Positions 8,158-16,451 of a stretch of DNA of 64,000 nucleotides are shown piece after piece (position 1 is the first letter of the stretch; the number at the start of each line of letters is the position of its first letter). Both the position numbers and the translations under genes were made by a program. The stretch is from RUG023 sp900315435 (GTDB lineage Bacteria > Spirochaetota > Spirochaetia > Sphaerochaetales > Sphaerochaetaceae), in the NCBI GenBank assembly GCA_902788205.1, contig CADAJJ010000004.1, forward strand, positions 13,155 to 77,154. Reading direction: 5' to 3'. The notes under the pieces are model-generated. The model was not told the DNA's origin. It searched no databases and saw only the letters and a list, made by a program, of their open reading frames with translations.

Positions 8158-9129
8158 ATGGCAACAATCATCGATGTCGCGAAAGAAGCCGGGGTATCCA
8201 CTGCGACCGTCAGCAGAGTGTTGAACGGAAGCCCGAACCTGACCGATGCAACAAGGGCCCGCGTGCTTGAGGTGATGCGGAAACTCAACTATCGTCCCAA
8301 TGCGGTCGCCCGGTCATTGGTCACGGGAGAGACCCGGTGCCTCGGCATCATGTTGCCCGACCTGAACATGCCGTTCTGGTCCCAACTCGCACACGAGCTA
8401 TCCCGGGCCGCAGAGGCGCATGGCTATGCGCTGATGGTCACCAATTCGCCCCAAGACCGCGATTCCTACATCCGCAGTTACCGTGCGCTTTCCCGTAACA
8501 TGTCCGGGGGGATCATCACCTCGTTCATCAATGGAACGGAGGAATTCCTTGGCAAGTCGCTCGTGCCCACGGTGGTCATCGCGAACGCGAACTGTTCTCC
8601 ATCCGTCTCTTCGAACGACAGGCAGGGCGGCACCCTCGCCGCCCGGCATCTGATTGCCAAAGGGTGCCATAACCTTGTGCATATCGCAGGAGAGATGAAA
8701 TACCACCGTACCTCGGATGAGCGGACGTATGCGTTCTTGGAGGAATGCAAGCGGAACAACGTCCCCTGCAAGGTATACCATGCGACTACCGACATGCAGA
8801 AGGAGAACGACTACCGGGGCATCATCAGTGACGCCTTCTATGGAAACAGGGACATGGATGGGATTTTCGCCAGCAACGACATCATTGCCAGCCTTTGCAT
8901 CTCTACCGCGCTCTCCCTCGGCTATCGCATTCCAGAGGACCTCAAGATTGTCGGGTATGACGACATCAACATCAGCTCGATGATCTTCCCCTCGCTTACC
9001 ACGATTCGCCAGAACTACCGGCTCCTCGCCGAGACTTCCGTTGAAGCGGTGATTGATCTCATGGCGGGGAAACCAGTACCGGAACACCAGATATTTCCGG
9101 TAGACCTTGTCGAAAGGAAATCTACGTAA
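8158..9129 (+). CDS. LacI-family transcriptional regulator
   Basis: A 323-residue repressor. The N-terminal helix-turn-helix reads IIDVAKEAGVSTATVSRVLN, followed by the hinge region and a periplasmic-binding-like effector domain. The ATG at 8158 is preferred over one at 8143 because GGAAGGGAAAGG sits just upstream and MATI is the standard LacI start. It lies inside the operon it probably controls, between the permease and sucrose phosphorylase genes. The candidate operator is TGTAAACGTTGACA at 4897. Sucrose, or a sugar derived from it, is the likely inducer by inference. Confidence 0.88.
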   Translation: MATIIDVAKEAGVSTATVSRVLNGSPNLTDATRARVLEVMRKLNYRPNAVARSLVTGETRCLGIMLPDLNMPFWSQLAHELSRAAEAHGYALMVTNSPQDRDSYIRSYRALSRNMSGGIITSFINGTEEFLGKSLVPTVVIANANCSPSVSSNDRQGGTLAARHLIAKGCHNLVHIAGEMKYHRTSDERTYAFLEECKRNNVPCKVYHATTDMQKENDYRGIISDAFYGNRDMDGIFASNDIIASLCISTALSLGYRIPEDLKIVGYDDINISSMIFPSLTTIRQNYRLLAETSVEAVIDLMAGKPVPEHQIFPVDLVERKST

Positions 9130-9145
9130 TTGCAAAGGATCTCAT

Positions 9146-10603
9146 ATGCAACAGACTATTCCCAATACCATCATGCTCATCACGTATGCGGACTGCATGG
9201 GCAAAAACCTCAAGGACCTTTCATCGGTTCTGGACAAGCACCTGCAGGGAGCCATCGGAGGCTTGCATATCCTGCCCTTCTTTCCTTCCACTGCGGACAG
9301 GGGCTTCGCGCCGACTACCTACAAAGAGGTCGATCCGGCTTTCGGAACCTGGGACGATATCAAGGACCTTGGCTCCCGGTACTACCTGATGTACGACTAC
9401 ATGATCAACCATCTTTCCTCGGGGAGCGCGATCTATCAGGATTTCCTTGAGAAAAAGGACCATTCCAAGTATAAGGATTTCTTTATCAGGTACAAAAACT
9501 TCTGGTCCAAAGGAGAACCTTCCGCACATGATCTCGAAATCATGTACAGACGTAAGGAACAGCCGTGGATTGAAGCGACTTTCGCCGACGGGACCAAGGA
9601 GAAACTGTGGACCACATTCAGCGACCACCAGATCGACATCAACCAGAAAAGCCAGGCTGCCTGGAACTTCCACACGGACAACCTCCGCTTTCTTGCCGCC
9701 CATGGCGCGTCAATCATCAGGCTTGATGCCGTTGCCTATGCGGCGAAACGGGAAGGAACAAGCTGTTTCTTCGCGGAGCCGGAAATCTGGGAATTGCTGC
9801 GGCGATGCCGTTCCATCCTGGACCAGGAGGGAACCTTGCTCCTGTCGGAAATCCATGAGCAGTATTTCCTTGAGAAGCGTCTTGAGGAACACGGCTACTG
9901 GACGTACGATTTCCAGCTTCCCATGCTTCTGCTCAACGCCATCTACAAAGGGCACACCTCTTATCTGAAGGATTGGCTGCGGATATGCCCGCGGACCCAG
10001 TTCACCACGTTGGACACCCATGACGGCATAGGTGTCGTCGATGCCAGGTACCTCATGCCGGACGAGGAACTGCTCGATACCAGAAGGGAATGCCTGAAGC
10101 GCAACCCAGGAGTATACGAGATGTACGCAAGGGCCGGCATGCATATGGATCTGGACAAGTTCGACACCTACCAGATCAACTGCACCTACTACAGCGCTTG
10201 CGATGCGGATGACGACAAGTATTTCCTTGCCAGGGCCGTCCAGTTCTTCACCCCGGGAATTCCCCAGGTATACTATGTCGGCATGCTCGCGGGGCGAAAC
10301 GATTGGGACCTATACAACAAGACGAAGGCAAACCGGGACATCAACCGTCACTATTATTCGACCCAGGAGGTCGCACAGGAGGTCGAACGTCCAATCGTCC
10401 GCAAACTCTTGGCGCTGATGAGACTCCGCAACACCCACCCTGCTTTTGACGGAACCTTCCACCTTCTTCCGTCGGACAGCCATACGCTTTCCATTATGTG
10501 GACGAAGGGTGTGGAGTATGTCTCCCTGCATGCGGATTTCTCGACGTTCCAGGCAGGCATCGTCTATTCGGAGGCTGGAACCGAAAAACGGTTCGAAGGG
10601 TAA
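9146..10603 (+). CDS. gtfA: Sucrose phosphorylase (GH13_18)
   Basis: A 485-residue enzyme that splits sucrose with phosphate to glucose 1-phosphate and fructose, saving ATP. The start resembles other sucrose phosphorylases (MLITYADCMGKNLKDL). The catalytic nucleophile is Asp194 in RLDAVAYA, the acid/base is Glu235 in LLSEIHEQY and the third acid is in LDTHDGIG (about 290). The YYVGMLAG and DINRHYY segments are typical of the family. It lies 16 bases after lacI in the sugar ABC operon. Relatives use glucosylglycerate or sucrose 6-phosphate; ABC uptake of unphosphorylated sugar favours sucrose. Confidence 0.88.
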   Translation: MQQTIPNTIMLITYADCMGKNLKDLSSVLDKHLQGAIGGLHILPFFPSTADRGFAPTTYKEVDPAFGTWDDIKDLGSRYYLMYDYMINHLSSGSAIYQDFLEKKDHSKYKDFFIRYKNFWSKGEPSAHDLEIMYRRKEQPWIEATFADGTKEKLWTTFSDHQIDINQKSQAAWNFHTDNLRFLAAHGASIIRLDAVAYAAKREGTSCFFAEPEIWELLRRCRSILDQEGTLLLSEIHEQYFLEKRLEEHGYWTYDFQLPMLLLNAIYKGHTSYLKDWLRICPRTQFTTLDTHDGIGVVDARYLMPDEELLDTRRECLKRNPGVYEMYARAGMHMDLDKFDTYQINCTYYSACDADDDKYFLARAVQFFTPGIPQVYYVGMLAGRNDWDLYNKTKANRDINRHYYSTQEVAQEVERPIVRKLLALMRLRNTHPAFDGTFHLLPSDSHTLSIMWTKGVEYVSLHADFSTFQAGIVYSEAGTEKRFEG

Positions 10604-10607
10604 GGAA

Positions 10608-10651
10608 ATGCCCCGAAAGACAGCATCTGTCATCGGGGCATGTGTGTTTTC
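10608..10651 (+). terminator. Intrinsic terminator of the sucrose operon
   Basis: ATGCCCCGA (10608-10616) pairs with TCGGGGCAT (10633-10641), with a small inner pairing GACAG/CTGTC in the loop, then GTGTGTTTTCGTTTT. It also sits close to the 3' end of the convergent rsfS gene. Confidence 0.75.
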
Positions 10652-10666
10652 GTTTTCCTGGAGGTC

Positions 10667-11011
10667 TCAGCCTTCGACCTTCTTCGCCCAGAGTTTCTCC
10701 AGCGAATAGAATTCCCTCAGTTCGGAGCTCATCAGATGGATGACGATCGGGCCGCAGTCAACCAACGTCCAGCCATCACCGGCCGGGCTCTTGTGGCGGT
10801 TGTTCACCTTCAGCCCGAGCGTCTCCAGCTCACCCCACAGCTCGTGCACGACACCTTTCAGATGTCCGGTGCTGCTCACCGTGGCGATCACGAAGCAATC
10901 TGCCCAGCTGCACTCGGGGTTCACGTCAAGAATCTCTACATCCGAGCAACGATTATCCTCCAGAAAACGCTTCAGGCTTTCCGCCTGCTCAAGAATCTTC
11001 TTTGGCACCAT
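10667..11011 (-). CDS. rsfS: Ribosome silencing factor RsfS
   Basis: A 114-residue Iojap/RsfS-family protein that binds ribosomal protein uL14 and blocks subunit joining during starvation. The family pattern is visible: DVEILDVNPECSWADCFVIA (residues about 24-43), then GDGWTLVDCGPIVIHLM. Its length is normal. It is the last gene of the block rplU-rpmA-obg-nadD-yqeK-lipoprotein-rsfS, an arrangement common in spirochaetes and Firmicutes, and starts 1 base after the preceding stop. Confidence 0.92.
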   Translation of the reverse strand: MVPKKILEQAESLKRFLEDNRCSDVEILDVNPECSWADCFVIATVSSTGHLKGVVHELWGELETLGLKVNNRHKSPAGDGWTLVDCGPIVIHLMSSELREFYSLEKLWAKKVEG

Positions 11012-11012
11012 A

Positions 11013-11564
11013 TCAGTCTCTCCTCCGCCCTGCCCTCAGGGCACCTTGGAACCACACGTCCAACCAGGGTTCCGTCTTATTCCAATCAATCGTCTCAGGC
11101 AACACCTGGCCAAGGTCAAGGTGTGTCCAATGGCTCGCCTTGCCCATTTCCTTCCAAAGTCCGGGTGCCTGGGCAAGCGACTCCAACACCCCGGGAAGCG
11201 CACTCTTCCTCACCTGGCCACGACTGGCGGAAAGAGCCTCCCATCCATCCTCCACATCTGTCTCCCGGCTGAGAGCCGAAAGCAGGAGTTTCAGGCGTTG
11301 CAGGTTCCCGGCAGGAGCCGTGTAGAGCATTCCCTGCTCGACGGGAATCAGCGCCCGCACCGCCTCTTCGGTCGAGATGTCACGCCACGCCCCGTACGAT
11401 TCCACAACCCGGCTCGGCATGTCAATGACTGTCAGCACCGAACCATCGCGGATGATTGCCACCGCGTCGCTTCCAAAGGCCAGATAGGTAGCCTCGGTTT
11501 TCCGTGCACAGCCGGCAAGCAGAAGCGACAGGACAATCCCCATCACAAGCCAACGAAACCTCAT
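11013..11564 (-). CDS. Small lipoprotein in the yqeK-rsfS interval
   Basis: A 183-residue protein starting with a charged MRFRW, a hydrophobic core and the lipobox LLAGC (Cys about 19). The rest shows SDAVAIIRDGSVLTVIDMPS near residues 31-50 and an acidic C-terminal half. I do not recognise the family. In several bacteria a LytR-CpsA-Psr protein occupies this position, and the DAVAIIRDG...VIDMPSR stretch faintly recalls the start of an LCP domain, but the protein is far too short and lacks its arginines. Its ATGA start overlaps the yqeK stop, so it is co-translated. Confidence 0.75.
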   Translation of the reverse strand: MRFRWLVMGIVLSLLLAGCARKTEATYLAFGSDAVAIIRDGSVLTVIDMPSRVVESYGAWRDISTEEAVRALIPVEQGMLYTAPAGNLQRLKLLLSALSRETDVEDGWEALSASRGQVRKSALPGVLESLAQAPGLWKEMGKASHWTHLDLGQVLPETIDWNKTEPWLDVWFQGALRAGRRRD

Positions 11565-12148
11565 CGAATCCGTTTTCCTTCCTTGAGACAGGCCTCCAGA
11601 GCCATGGTGGCATGGGCGTTCGTCCGTCCCAGCTCGTGGAAATACCGGTCCTGCTTCAGAAGAATGGCAAGCGCCACATCATCCAGGTTCTTCTGGTTCA
11701 GCAGCTCACCCCTTTCCGCATCGGAAATGTGGGTGCGTAGCGGCTCCAGATAATCGCTGACGAAAAGCACCAGCCCCATGCGTCCCATGTCGACCGAGCC
11801 AAGGGTATGCCACCTGACCGCTGTAGCCAACTCGCCACCAAATCCCTCTTCCCTCAACAGCGCCGCAGCGACAGGGCCATGGAGCAACTGGGGCTGGGAC
11901 AGCTCTTCCGGCTCGAGCCCCACGTGGTGGGAATCAACGAAATCGTACAGTTGTTCGTCGCTCCACTCACGGCAGATGTCATGGAGCAGACCGCAGGCGT
12001 ACAGTTCGTCGTCATCCAGCGTCTCGGCGAACATATGGGACAGGCGGATGTTGGTCAGCGCCACGCTCACGCTGTGGGCAAAACGATGGTTGCTCTCGCT
12101 GCCACGGATTCTTGCCTCAATGGCGGTACAATCGATGGGTTTCAACAT
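11561..12148 (-). CDS. yqeK: YqeK-type HD-domain Ap4A hydrolase
   Basis: A 195-residue HD-superfamily protein. YqeK enzymes hydrolyse diadenosine tetraphosphate symmetrically to ADP. Metal ligands are visible: His in HRFAHS (about 22-27), His-Asp in LLHDIC (about 55), His in LLHGPVA (about 89) and His in RWHTLG (about 112). The start overlaps the end of nadD by 32 bases, and the stop overlaps the next gene by 4. Its place after nadD is the usual one. Confidence 0.88.
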   Translation of the reverse strand: MLKPIDCTAIEARIRGSESNHRFAHSVSVALTNIRLSHMFAETLDDDELYACGLLHDICREWSDEQLYDFVDSHHVGLEPEELSQPQLLHGPVAAALLREEGFGGELATAVRWHTLGSVDMGRMGLVLFVSDYLEPLRTHISDAERGELLNQKNLDDVALAILLKQDRYFHELGRTNAHATMALEACLKEGKRIR

Positions 12149-12767
12149 AGTCGGCTACTTCCTTAGGCATGAGAGCCCGGATCACTTCCGGCATCGCGCT
12201 ATGGCGTCGCAACGCGCCAATGGCATCACGAATCTCCGTGGAACTGTCACTGAACAGGCTATCATGGATGTACTTCAAATCGATATCCGGACCATTCCAG
12301 ACCGGTTCGGCGCTCTCCCTCCGGGCGACCACAAAGGTGGCGACCTTGCGTAGCTCATCGAAATCGTGCCACTTGGGAAGCCCCGGAAGCAGGTCGTCCC
12401 CCATTACGACACCAAGTTTCCCGTCAACCGGGTATTTCTGATAGATTTCGGCGACGGTGTCGCTGGTGTAGGAAACGCCCCCCCGCTCCAGCTCCATCGG
12501 GTCGACAATCAGAGAGCACTTGGGGTCGTCGGGGTAGAGCGAGGGATAGGCTTTGACAGCAAGACGGAGCATCTCGAAGCGGTCGAGCCCGCTGGCAAGC
12601 TGCACCTCCTGCTTGAAGTTGTTCTTGGCCACCGGGACAAGAATGAATCTCCGATAGCCAGTGGAAGTCAGGACGGAATGAATCAGATGAAGGTGTCCGA
12701 GATGGACAGGATCGAAGCTGCCTCCCACCATCGCGGTGGCAAGGCGCATGACTGCCGCATGCTCCAT
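12117..12767 (-). CDS. nadD: Nicotinate-nucleotide adenylyltransferase NadD
   Basis: A 216-residue enzyme of NAD synthesis that joins nicotinate mononucleotide and ATP. The nucleotidyltransferase motif GGSFDPVHLGHLHLI (residues about 15-29) and the C-terminal ISSTEIR-type signature, here DSSTEIRDAI, are clear. The ATG at 12767 is chosen: GGAGGAGG inside the obg 3' end lies about 8 bases upstream. A longer in-frame extension overlaps obg and shows no family features. The next ATG (MRLATAMVGG) is a possible alternative. Confidence 0.9.
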   Translation of the reverse strand: MEHAAVMRLATAMVGGSFDPVHLGHLHLIHSVLTSTGYRRFILVPVAKNNFKQEVQLASGLDRFEMLRLAVKAYPSLYPDDPKCSLIVDPMELERGGVSYTSDTVAEIYQKYPVDGKLGVVMGDDLLPGLPKWHDFDELRKVATFVVARRESAEPVWNGPDIDLKYIHDSLFSDSSTEIRDAIGALRRHSAMPEVIRALMPKEVADYVETHRLYRH

Positions 12768-12771
12768 AGTG

Positions 12772-13851
12772 TTATTCCTCCTCCGGCTGCTTCTGCTCCT
12801 CCGGCATGACGTATTCAGCGTCAAGGTCTGGATGGGAGGAGAACCCTCCCGTCTGGGCGGCTCCCTCGTTCCCTCTATTGGCGAGACGCATGAAAGCCTG
12901 CTTGACCTCTTCGATCCCCTGGTCAAGGAATACGCAGATCGGCACGATCTCCTTGTCGGGATACTTCTTCTTCAGCTGGGCGAGATGCTCTTCGGCATGC
13001 TCGCCGTCCATATGGGTTGCGACAATGACCGAAGGCTTGTCCATCATTTCAGGATTGAAAGCCTTCAACTCGCCACACAGCGCGTCATAGGCGTTCAGAT
13101 AGCGGTCGTCGGTCACATCGATCAGGAAGGCAAGACCCTTGGTACGGGCGATGTGGCGCAGGAACTTGATACCCATGCCGGCACCTTGCGAGGCGCCATC
13201 AATCAGGCCGGGAATATCGGCCAGCACCACATCTTGGTCTCCATAGCGCATCATGCCGAGCTGAGGGATTTTCGTGGTAAACGGATAACCCGCCACTTTG
13301 GCCCGGGCATTGGTCAACGCGTTGAGCAGCGAGGACTTCCCCGCGTTCGGGTAGCCGACGAAGCCGATATCGGCAATCAACAGCAACTCGACGCCCACAC
13401 GCATCGACTGTCCCTCTTGCCCCTTCTGGGCGAAGCGGGGGGTCTGGCGCGTTGCGCTGCGGAAGTGCCAGTTGCCAAGCCCTCCCTTGCCGCCTTTCAG
13501 GAAGACAAAGCGGTCCATGCCGGTCAAGTCCTGGATGATCTCTCCCGTTTGCGCGTTCTTGATCACCGTCCCCGCCGGCACTTCGACAATCACGTCCCTG
13601 CCATCTCTGCCGAAACACCGGGCCCCGCCACCGTTCTGGCCGTTTTCAGCCTTGTAGGAACGGCGCATCTTCAGGCGGTCAAGGGTACGAAGGTTCGGCT
13701 TCACCACGAAGACGACATCGCCCCCGCGGCCACCATCGCCGCCATCAGGCCCTCCTTTCGGGACGCAAAGTTCCCGACGGAAGGAAACACAGCCGTTGCC
13801 CCCGTTTCCGGAGGCAACATCGATATAGGTCTCGTCAGAGAAGCCGAACAT
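12772..13851 (-). CDS. obg: GTPase Obg/CgtA
   Basis: A 359-residue ribosome-associated GTPase. Residues 1-158 are the glycine-rich Obg fold. The G domain follows: G1 GYPNAGKSS (about 167), G3 DIPGLIDGA (about 214) and G4 region IVATHMDGE (about 280). G4 normally reads NKxD; here Asn-Lys is replaced by Thr-His, which is odd. There is no C-terminal OCT domain, only an acidic Glu/Gln-rich tail. It is transcribed after rpmA with a 6-base gap. The identification is secure; the effect of the altered G4 is unknown. Confidence 0.93.
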   Translation of the reverse strand: MFGFSDETYIDVASGNGGNGCVSFRRELCVPKGGPDGGDGGRGGDVVFVVKPNLRTLDRLKMRRSYKAENGQNGGGARCFGRDGRDVIVEVPAGTVIKNAQTGEIIQDLTGMDRFVFLKGGKGGLGNWHFRSATRQTPRFAQKGQEGQSMRVGVELLLIADIGFVGYPNAGKSSLLNALTNARAKVAGYPFTTKIPQLGMMRYGDQDVVLADIPGLIDGASQGAGMGIKFLRHIARTKGLAFLIDVTDDRYLNAYDALCGELKAFNPEMMDKPSVIVATHMDGEHAEEHLAQLKKKYPDKEIVPICVFLDQGIEEVKQAFMRLANRGNEGAAQTGGFSSHPDLDAEYVMPEEQKQPEEE

Positions 13852-13857
13852 GATAGG

Positions 13858-14121
13858 TTAGTTCTGTTCCTCGACCGGCTTGATGCTGATCACCTTGCGG
13901 TTCTTGCGCTCGCTGAAGACGACAGTGCCGGCAATCTTGGAGAAAATGGTGTAATCGGTACCGAGACCGACATTCTCGCCAGGATGGAACTTGGTTCCGT
14001 GCTGGCGGACGATAATCTCACCAGCCTTGACCAGCTGGCCACCATAGCGCTTCACGCCAAGGCGCTGCGCATTCGAGTCACGACCATTGCGGGAGCTTCC
14101 GCCACCTTTCTTATGTGCCAT
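13858..14121 (-). CDS. rpmA: 50S ribosomal protein L27 (bL27)
   Basis: An 87-residue protein starting MAHKKGGGSSRNGRDSNAQR, the standard L27 N-terminus that reaches into the peptidyl transferase centre, without the Firmicute-type cleaved leader. The middle GEIIVRQHGTKFHPG is also typical. A GGAGGGAG site precedes the ATG. It is placed between rplU and obg as in most bacteria. Confidence 0.96.
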   Translation of the reverse strand: MAHKKGGGSSRNGRDSNAQRLGVKRYGGQLVKAGEIIVRQHGTKFHPGENVGLGTDYTIFSKIAGTVVFSERKNRKVISIKPVEEQN

Positions 14122-14133
14122 TGCTCTCCCTCC

Positions 14134-14448
14134 TTACGCGATAACGTGATCAATCTTGATCAGCGAATACTTCTCGCGATGACCCTGGGTCCTGCGATAT
14201 CCCTTACGGCGCTCATACTTGAACACACGAACCTTCTCGCCCTTCTTGTCGCCAATGTAGGAAGCCTGCACCTTGGCACCTTCCACATACGGCGTACCGA
14301 ACTTGGCGCTCTTCTCGTCGACCACGGCGAGCACAGAAGCGTACTCAAGCGGATCTCCGGCCTTCTTGTCGTTGATGTGATCAACCTGGATGGTCTGGCC
14401 CTCGACGGCTTTGTACTGCTTTCCGAGAATCTCTACAAGTGCGTACAT
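14134..14448 (-). CDS. rplU: 50S ribosomal protein L21 (bL21)
   Basis: A 104-residue protein. MYALVEILGKQYKAVEGQ at the start and RRKGYRRTQGHREKYSLIKI at the end match L21. The ATG at 14448 gives the normal length with AAGGAACG upstream; the frame is open further upstream but without family sequence. It is the first gene of the housekeeping block, transcribed away from tetR. Confidence 0.95.
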   Translation of the reverse strand: MYALVEILGKQYKAVEGQTIQVDHINDKKAGDPLEYASVLAVVDEKSAKFGTPYVEGAKVQASYIGDKKGEKVRVFKYERRKGYRRTQGHREKYSLIKIDHVIA

Positions 14449-14480
14449 GTCGTTACGTTCCTTTTCAAAAGATACCCACC

Positions 14481-14509
14481 TTTGTACCCGTTTTCCCAAA
14501 TATCCGCAA
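14481..14509 (-). promoter_or_regulatory. Probable rplU promoter
   Basis: On the minus strand TTGCGG (14509-14504), a 17-base spacer and TACAAA (14486-14481). The predicted leader before rplU is about 25-30 bases, too short for a structured ribosomal-protein leader. Confidence 0.45.
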
Positions 14510-14552
14510 GCACCTTTCAAGGGAAAATTCCGGAATCATCAAGAAATACCTG

Positions 14553-14581
14553 TTGAAAACCTACCAACCGTTTGGTAGTAT
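14553..14581 (+). promoter_or_regulatory. tetR promoter with palindromic operator in the spacer
   Basis: TTGAAA (14553-14558), 17-base spacer, TAGTAT (14576-14581). The perfect palindrome CTACCAA-CCGT-TTGGTAG (14561-14578) fills the spacer and enters the -10 box, as expected for a TetR autorepressor. The predicted start falls at about the tetR ATG (14588), and there is no ribosome binding site. Confidence 0.7.
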
Positions 14582-14587
14582 ATAACC

Positions 14588-15178
14588 ATGCACACCACCG
14601 CTACCAAGCAAAAAATCCTCGATATGGCGCGGTCCCTGGGAGCGCAAAAGGGGTTGGACACCCTTTCTCTGGGGGAACTGGCGGATGCGGTAGGAATCAC
14701 CAAAGCATCGATCTTCTCCCATTTCGGAAGCAAGAAGGCGCTGATCGACGAGCTTTACCGGCAATTCGATTCCTACGGCAGCACGATTGCTATCAACCTT
14801 GAGGGAAACGCCGGCGAAGTCCTGGAGCGGGCGGTAGTCCACTGGCTGGATTTCTTCACCACCGACCCGATGCGCCAGGCATGGAGGATCATCAGCCAGC
14901 AGAAATATACCGACGAGCGGGCATTGGTGCGTTTCCAGCGGCTCAAAGGCATGGTCACCTTCCAGTGCCAGGCGATTCTGGAATCGCTGAGCGAATCGGG
15001 AAAGCTGGACATTCCCGAACCTGATTTGGCCAGCAGTCTCTTTTCCAGCACCCTGCTCGGATATATCGAGCAGGAAACCATCGACGGTTCCAGCGAGGAG
15101 GATTGGAAAATCCAACGTCTGGTGACGAAATTCGCCGCCTTGTTCACTCGGCAAGACGACGCAGGGCCTCGGCCTTGA
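14588..15178 (+). CDS. TetR-family transcriptional regulator
   Basis: A 196-residue regulator with an N-terminal TetR helix-turn-helix (residues about 7-53: LSLGELADAVGITKASIFSH) and a C-terminal ligand domain of unknown specificity. The palindrome directly upstream suggests autoregulation. No Shine-Dalgarno sequence precedes the ATG, and the -10 box ends 6 bases before it, so the mRNA is probably leaderless. It overlaps the 3' end of the convergent amidohydrolase gene by 35 bases. Other targets are not evident; rplU on the other side of the operator could be affected. Confidence 0.88.
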   Translation: MHTTATKQKILDMARSLGAQKGLDTLSLGELADAVGITKASIFSHFGSKKALIDELYRQFDSYGSTIAINLEGNAGEVLERAVVHWLDFFTTDPMRQAWRIISQQKYTDERALVRFQRLKGMVTFQCQAILESLSESGKLDIPEPDLASSLFSSTLLGYIEQETIDGSSEEDWKIQRLVTKFAALFTRQDDAGPRP

Positions 15179-16451
15179 AGGCCTTGGCCGCATCATCGAA
15201 TTCCGCATAGAGGGCGGGAAGGTCGATACCGACCAGTTCTCCATCGGCCACCTTCCGGACCCCCGCGACCCAGACATCCTGCACATCTCCGCCGGTAGCG
15301 CTGTAGCAGAGCGCCGAGTAGGGATCGTAGAGGGGGTGCATCCGGGGACTCTGGAGGGAAAGGACAGCGATATCCGCCTGATAGCCGGCCTTCAGCATGC
15401 CGATAGGAGCGCGCAGGGCGAAACCCGCATTGCGGTTTCCCAATGGCGCGCACTCCCGTGCCGTCATCAAGGCCCGGTCATGGTGCATCGTCTTCTGGGC
15501 GATTGCCGCCAATTTCAGCTGGGTGAAGTGGTCGAGCGTATTGCCGCTGGAGGCCCCGTCGGTACCAAGAGTGACGACCACGCCACGATCCATCAGGTCC
15601 AGCACCGGGCAGGTGCCCTTGCCCGCCTTGAGGTTGGAACCGGGACAATGGCTCATCGGCACGTTCCGCCCTGCAAGCACATCCTTGTCATGTTCGCTCA
15701 GGGTGATCAAGTGGACCGCGAGCAGGTCCCTGTCCAAGAGCCCGTGCCGCTCCATCCACTCCACAGGAGTGCAGCCATGCTCCCTGCGCACGTCCTCCAC
15801 CTCGAAAGGCATCTCCGACAGGTGCATGGTCCACATCAAGCCCCGTTCCCTGGCAAAAGCGACGATCTTCTCCAGATGGCCGATGGAAAGGGAATAGGGA
15901 GCATGAGGGGCGACGACGGGAGTCGTCAAAGGAGACTTTTGGCAGGCGGCGATCGTCTCCTCGGTCCGCTCAAGCCCTTCGCTCCACGTTCTCGCGTCAG
16001 GGCTGGGAGCATCGAGAATCGTCTCGCCTGCCCAGAGACGGAAGCCCATCTCTTTGGCAGCTCTGACCACTTCGTCCTCGAAATAGTACATGTCCACCGC
16101 GCTGGTGGTGCCGGCCAGCAGCATTTCCGCGATCGCCATCTTGGTCGCCACAAAGACCAGGCGGCGGTCCATGGCCGCATTCTCCAGCGGCATCAGGAAC
16201 TTGTGCAGCCGGTCACGGTAGTCGTCGGCCAACGAGCGGAAAGGAACCATGGCAAGATGGGTATGGGTATTGCAGAAGCCAGGGATGACCAGGGCTCCAT
16301 GCAGGTCCTGTTCCGGCAGGGAGGCATACACCTGGGGAAGCGTCGCCCCGACAAAACGGATCCCGCTCTCGTCGAAAACGATCGCGCCATCGGGATATTC
16401 GTGGAATTCCTCGTCAAAAGTGACGATATGGGCATGGACAAGCACCGTCAT
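15144..16451 (-). CDS. Amidohydrolase, MTA/SAH-deaminase or SsnA-like
   Basis: A 435-residue metal-dependent hydrolase. It has HTHLAM (about 63-68), HAPYS (about 187), MHLSEMPFE (about 216), AVHLITLSE (about 245) and the catalytic Asp in LGTDGASSGN (about 300), the pattern of the MtaD/SsnA/TrzN branch (PF01979) that deaminates adenosine-type compounds. The ATG at 16451 overlaps the upstream stop (ATGA). It is the last gene of the operon with a polyamine-type importer and an adenine-deaminase-like protein. A role in 5'-methylthioadenosine or other purine salvage is inferred. Confidence 0.8.
   Translation of the reverse strand: MTVLVHAHIVTFDEEFHEYPDGAIVFDESGIRFVGATLPQVYASLPEQDLHGALVIPGFCNTHTHLAMVPFRSLADDYRDRLHKFLMPLENAAMDRRLVFVATKMAIAEMLLAGTTSAVDMYYFEDEVVRAAKEMGFRLWAGETILDAPSPDARTWSEGLERTEETIAACQKSPLTTPVVAPHAPYSLSIGHLEKIVAFARERGLMWTMHLSEMPFEVEDVRREHGCTPVEWMERHGLLDRDLLAVHLITLSEHDKDVLAGRNVPMSHCPGSNLKAGKGTCPVLDLMDRGVVVTLGTDGASSGNTLDHFTQLKLAAIAQKTMHHDRALMTARECAPLGNRNAGFALRAPIGMLKAGYQADIAVLSLQSPRMHPLYDPYSALCYSATGGDVQDVWVAGVRKVADGELVGIDLPALYAEFDDAAKAFKAEALRRLAE

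Noticed and set aside
12736..14556. A 606-codon open frame on the plus strand
   Set aside because: Antisense to obg, rpmA and rplU, which are certain.
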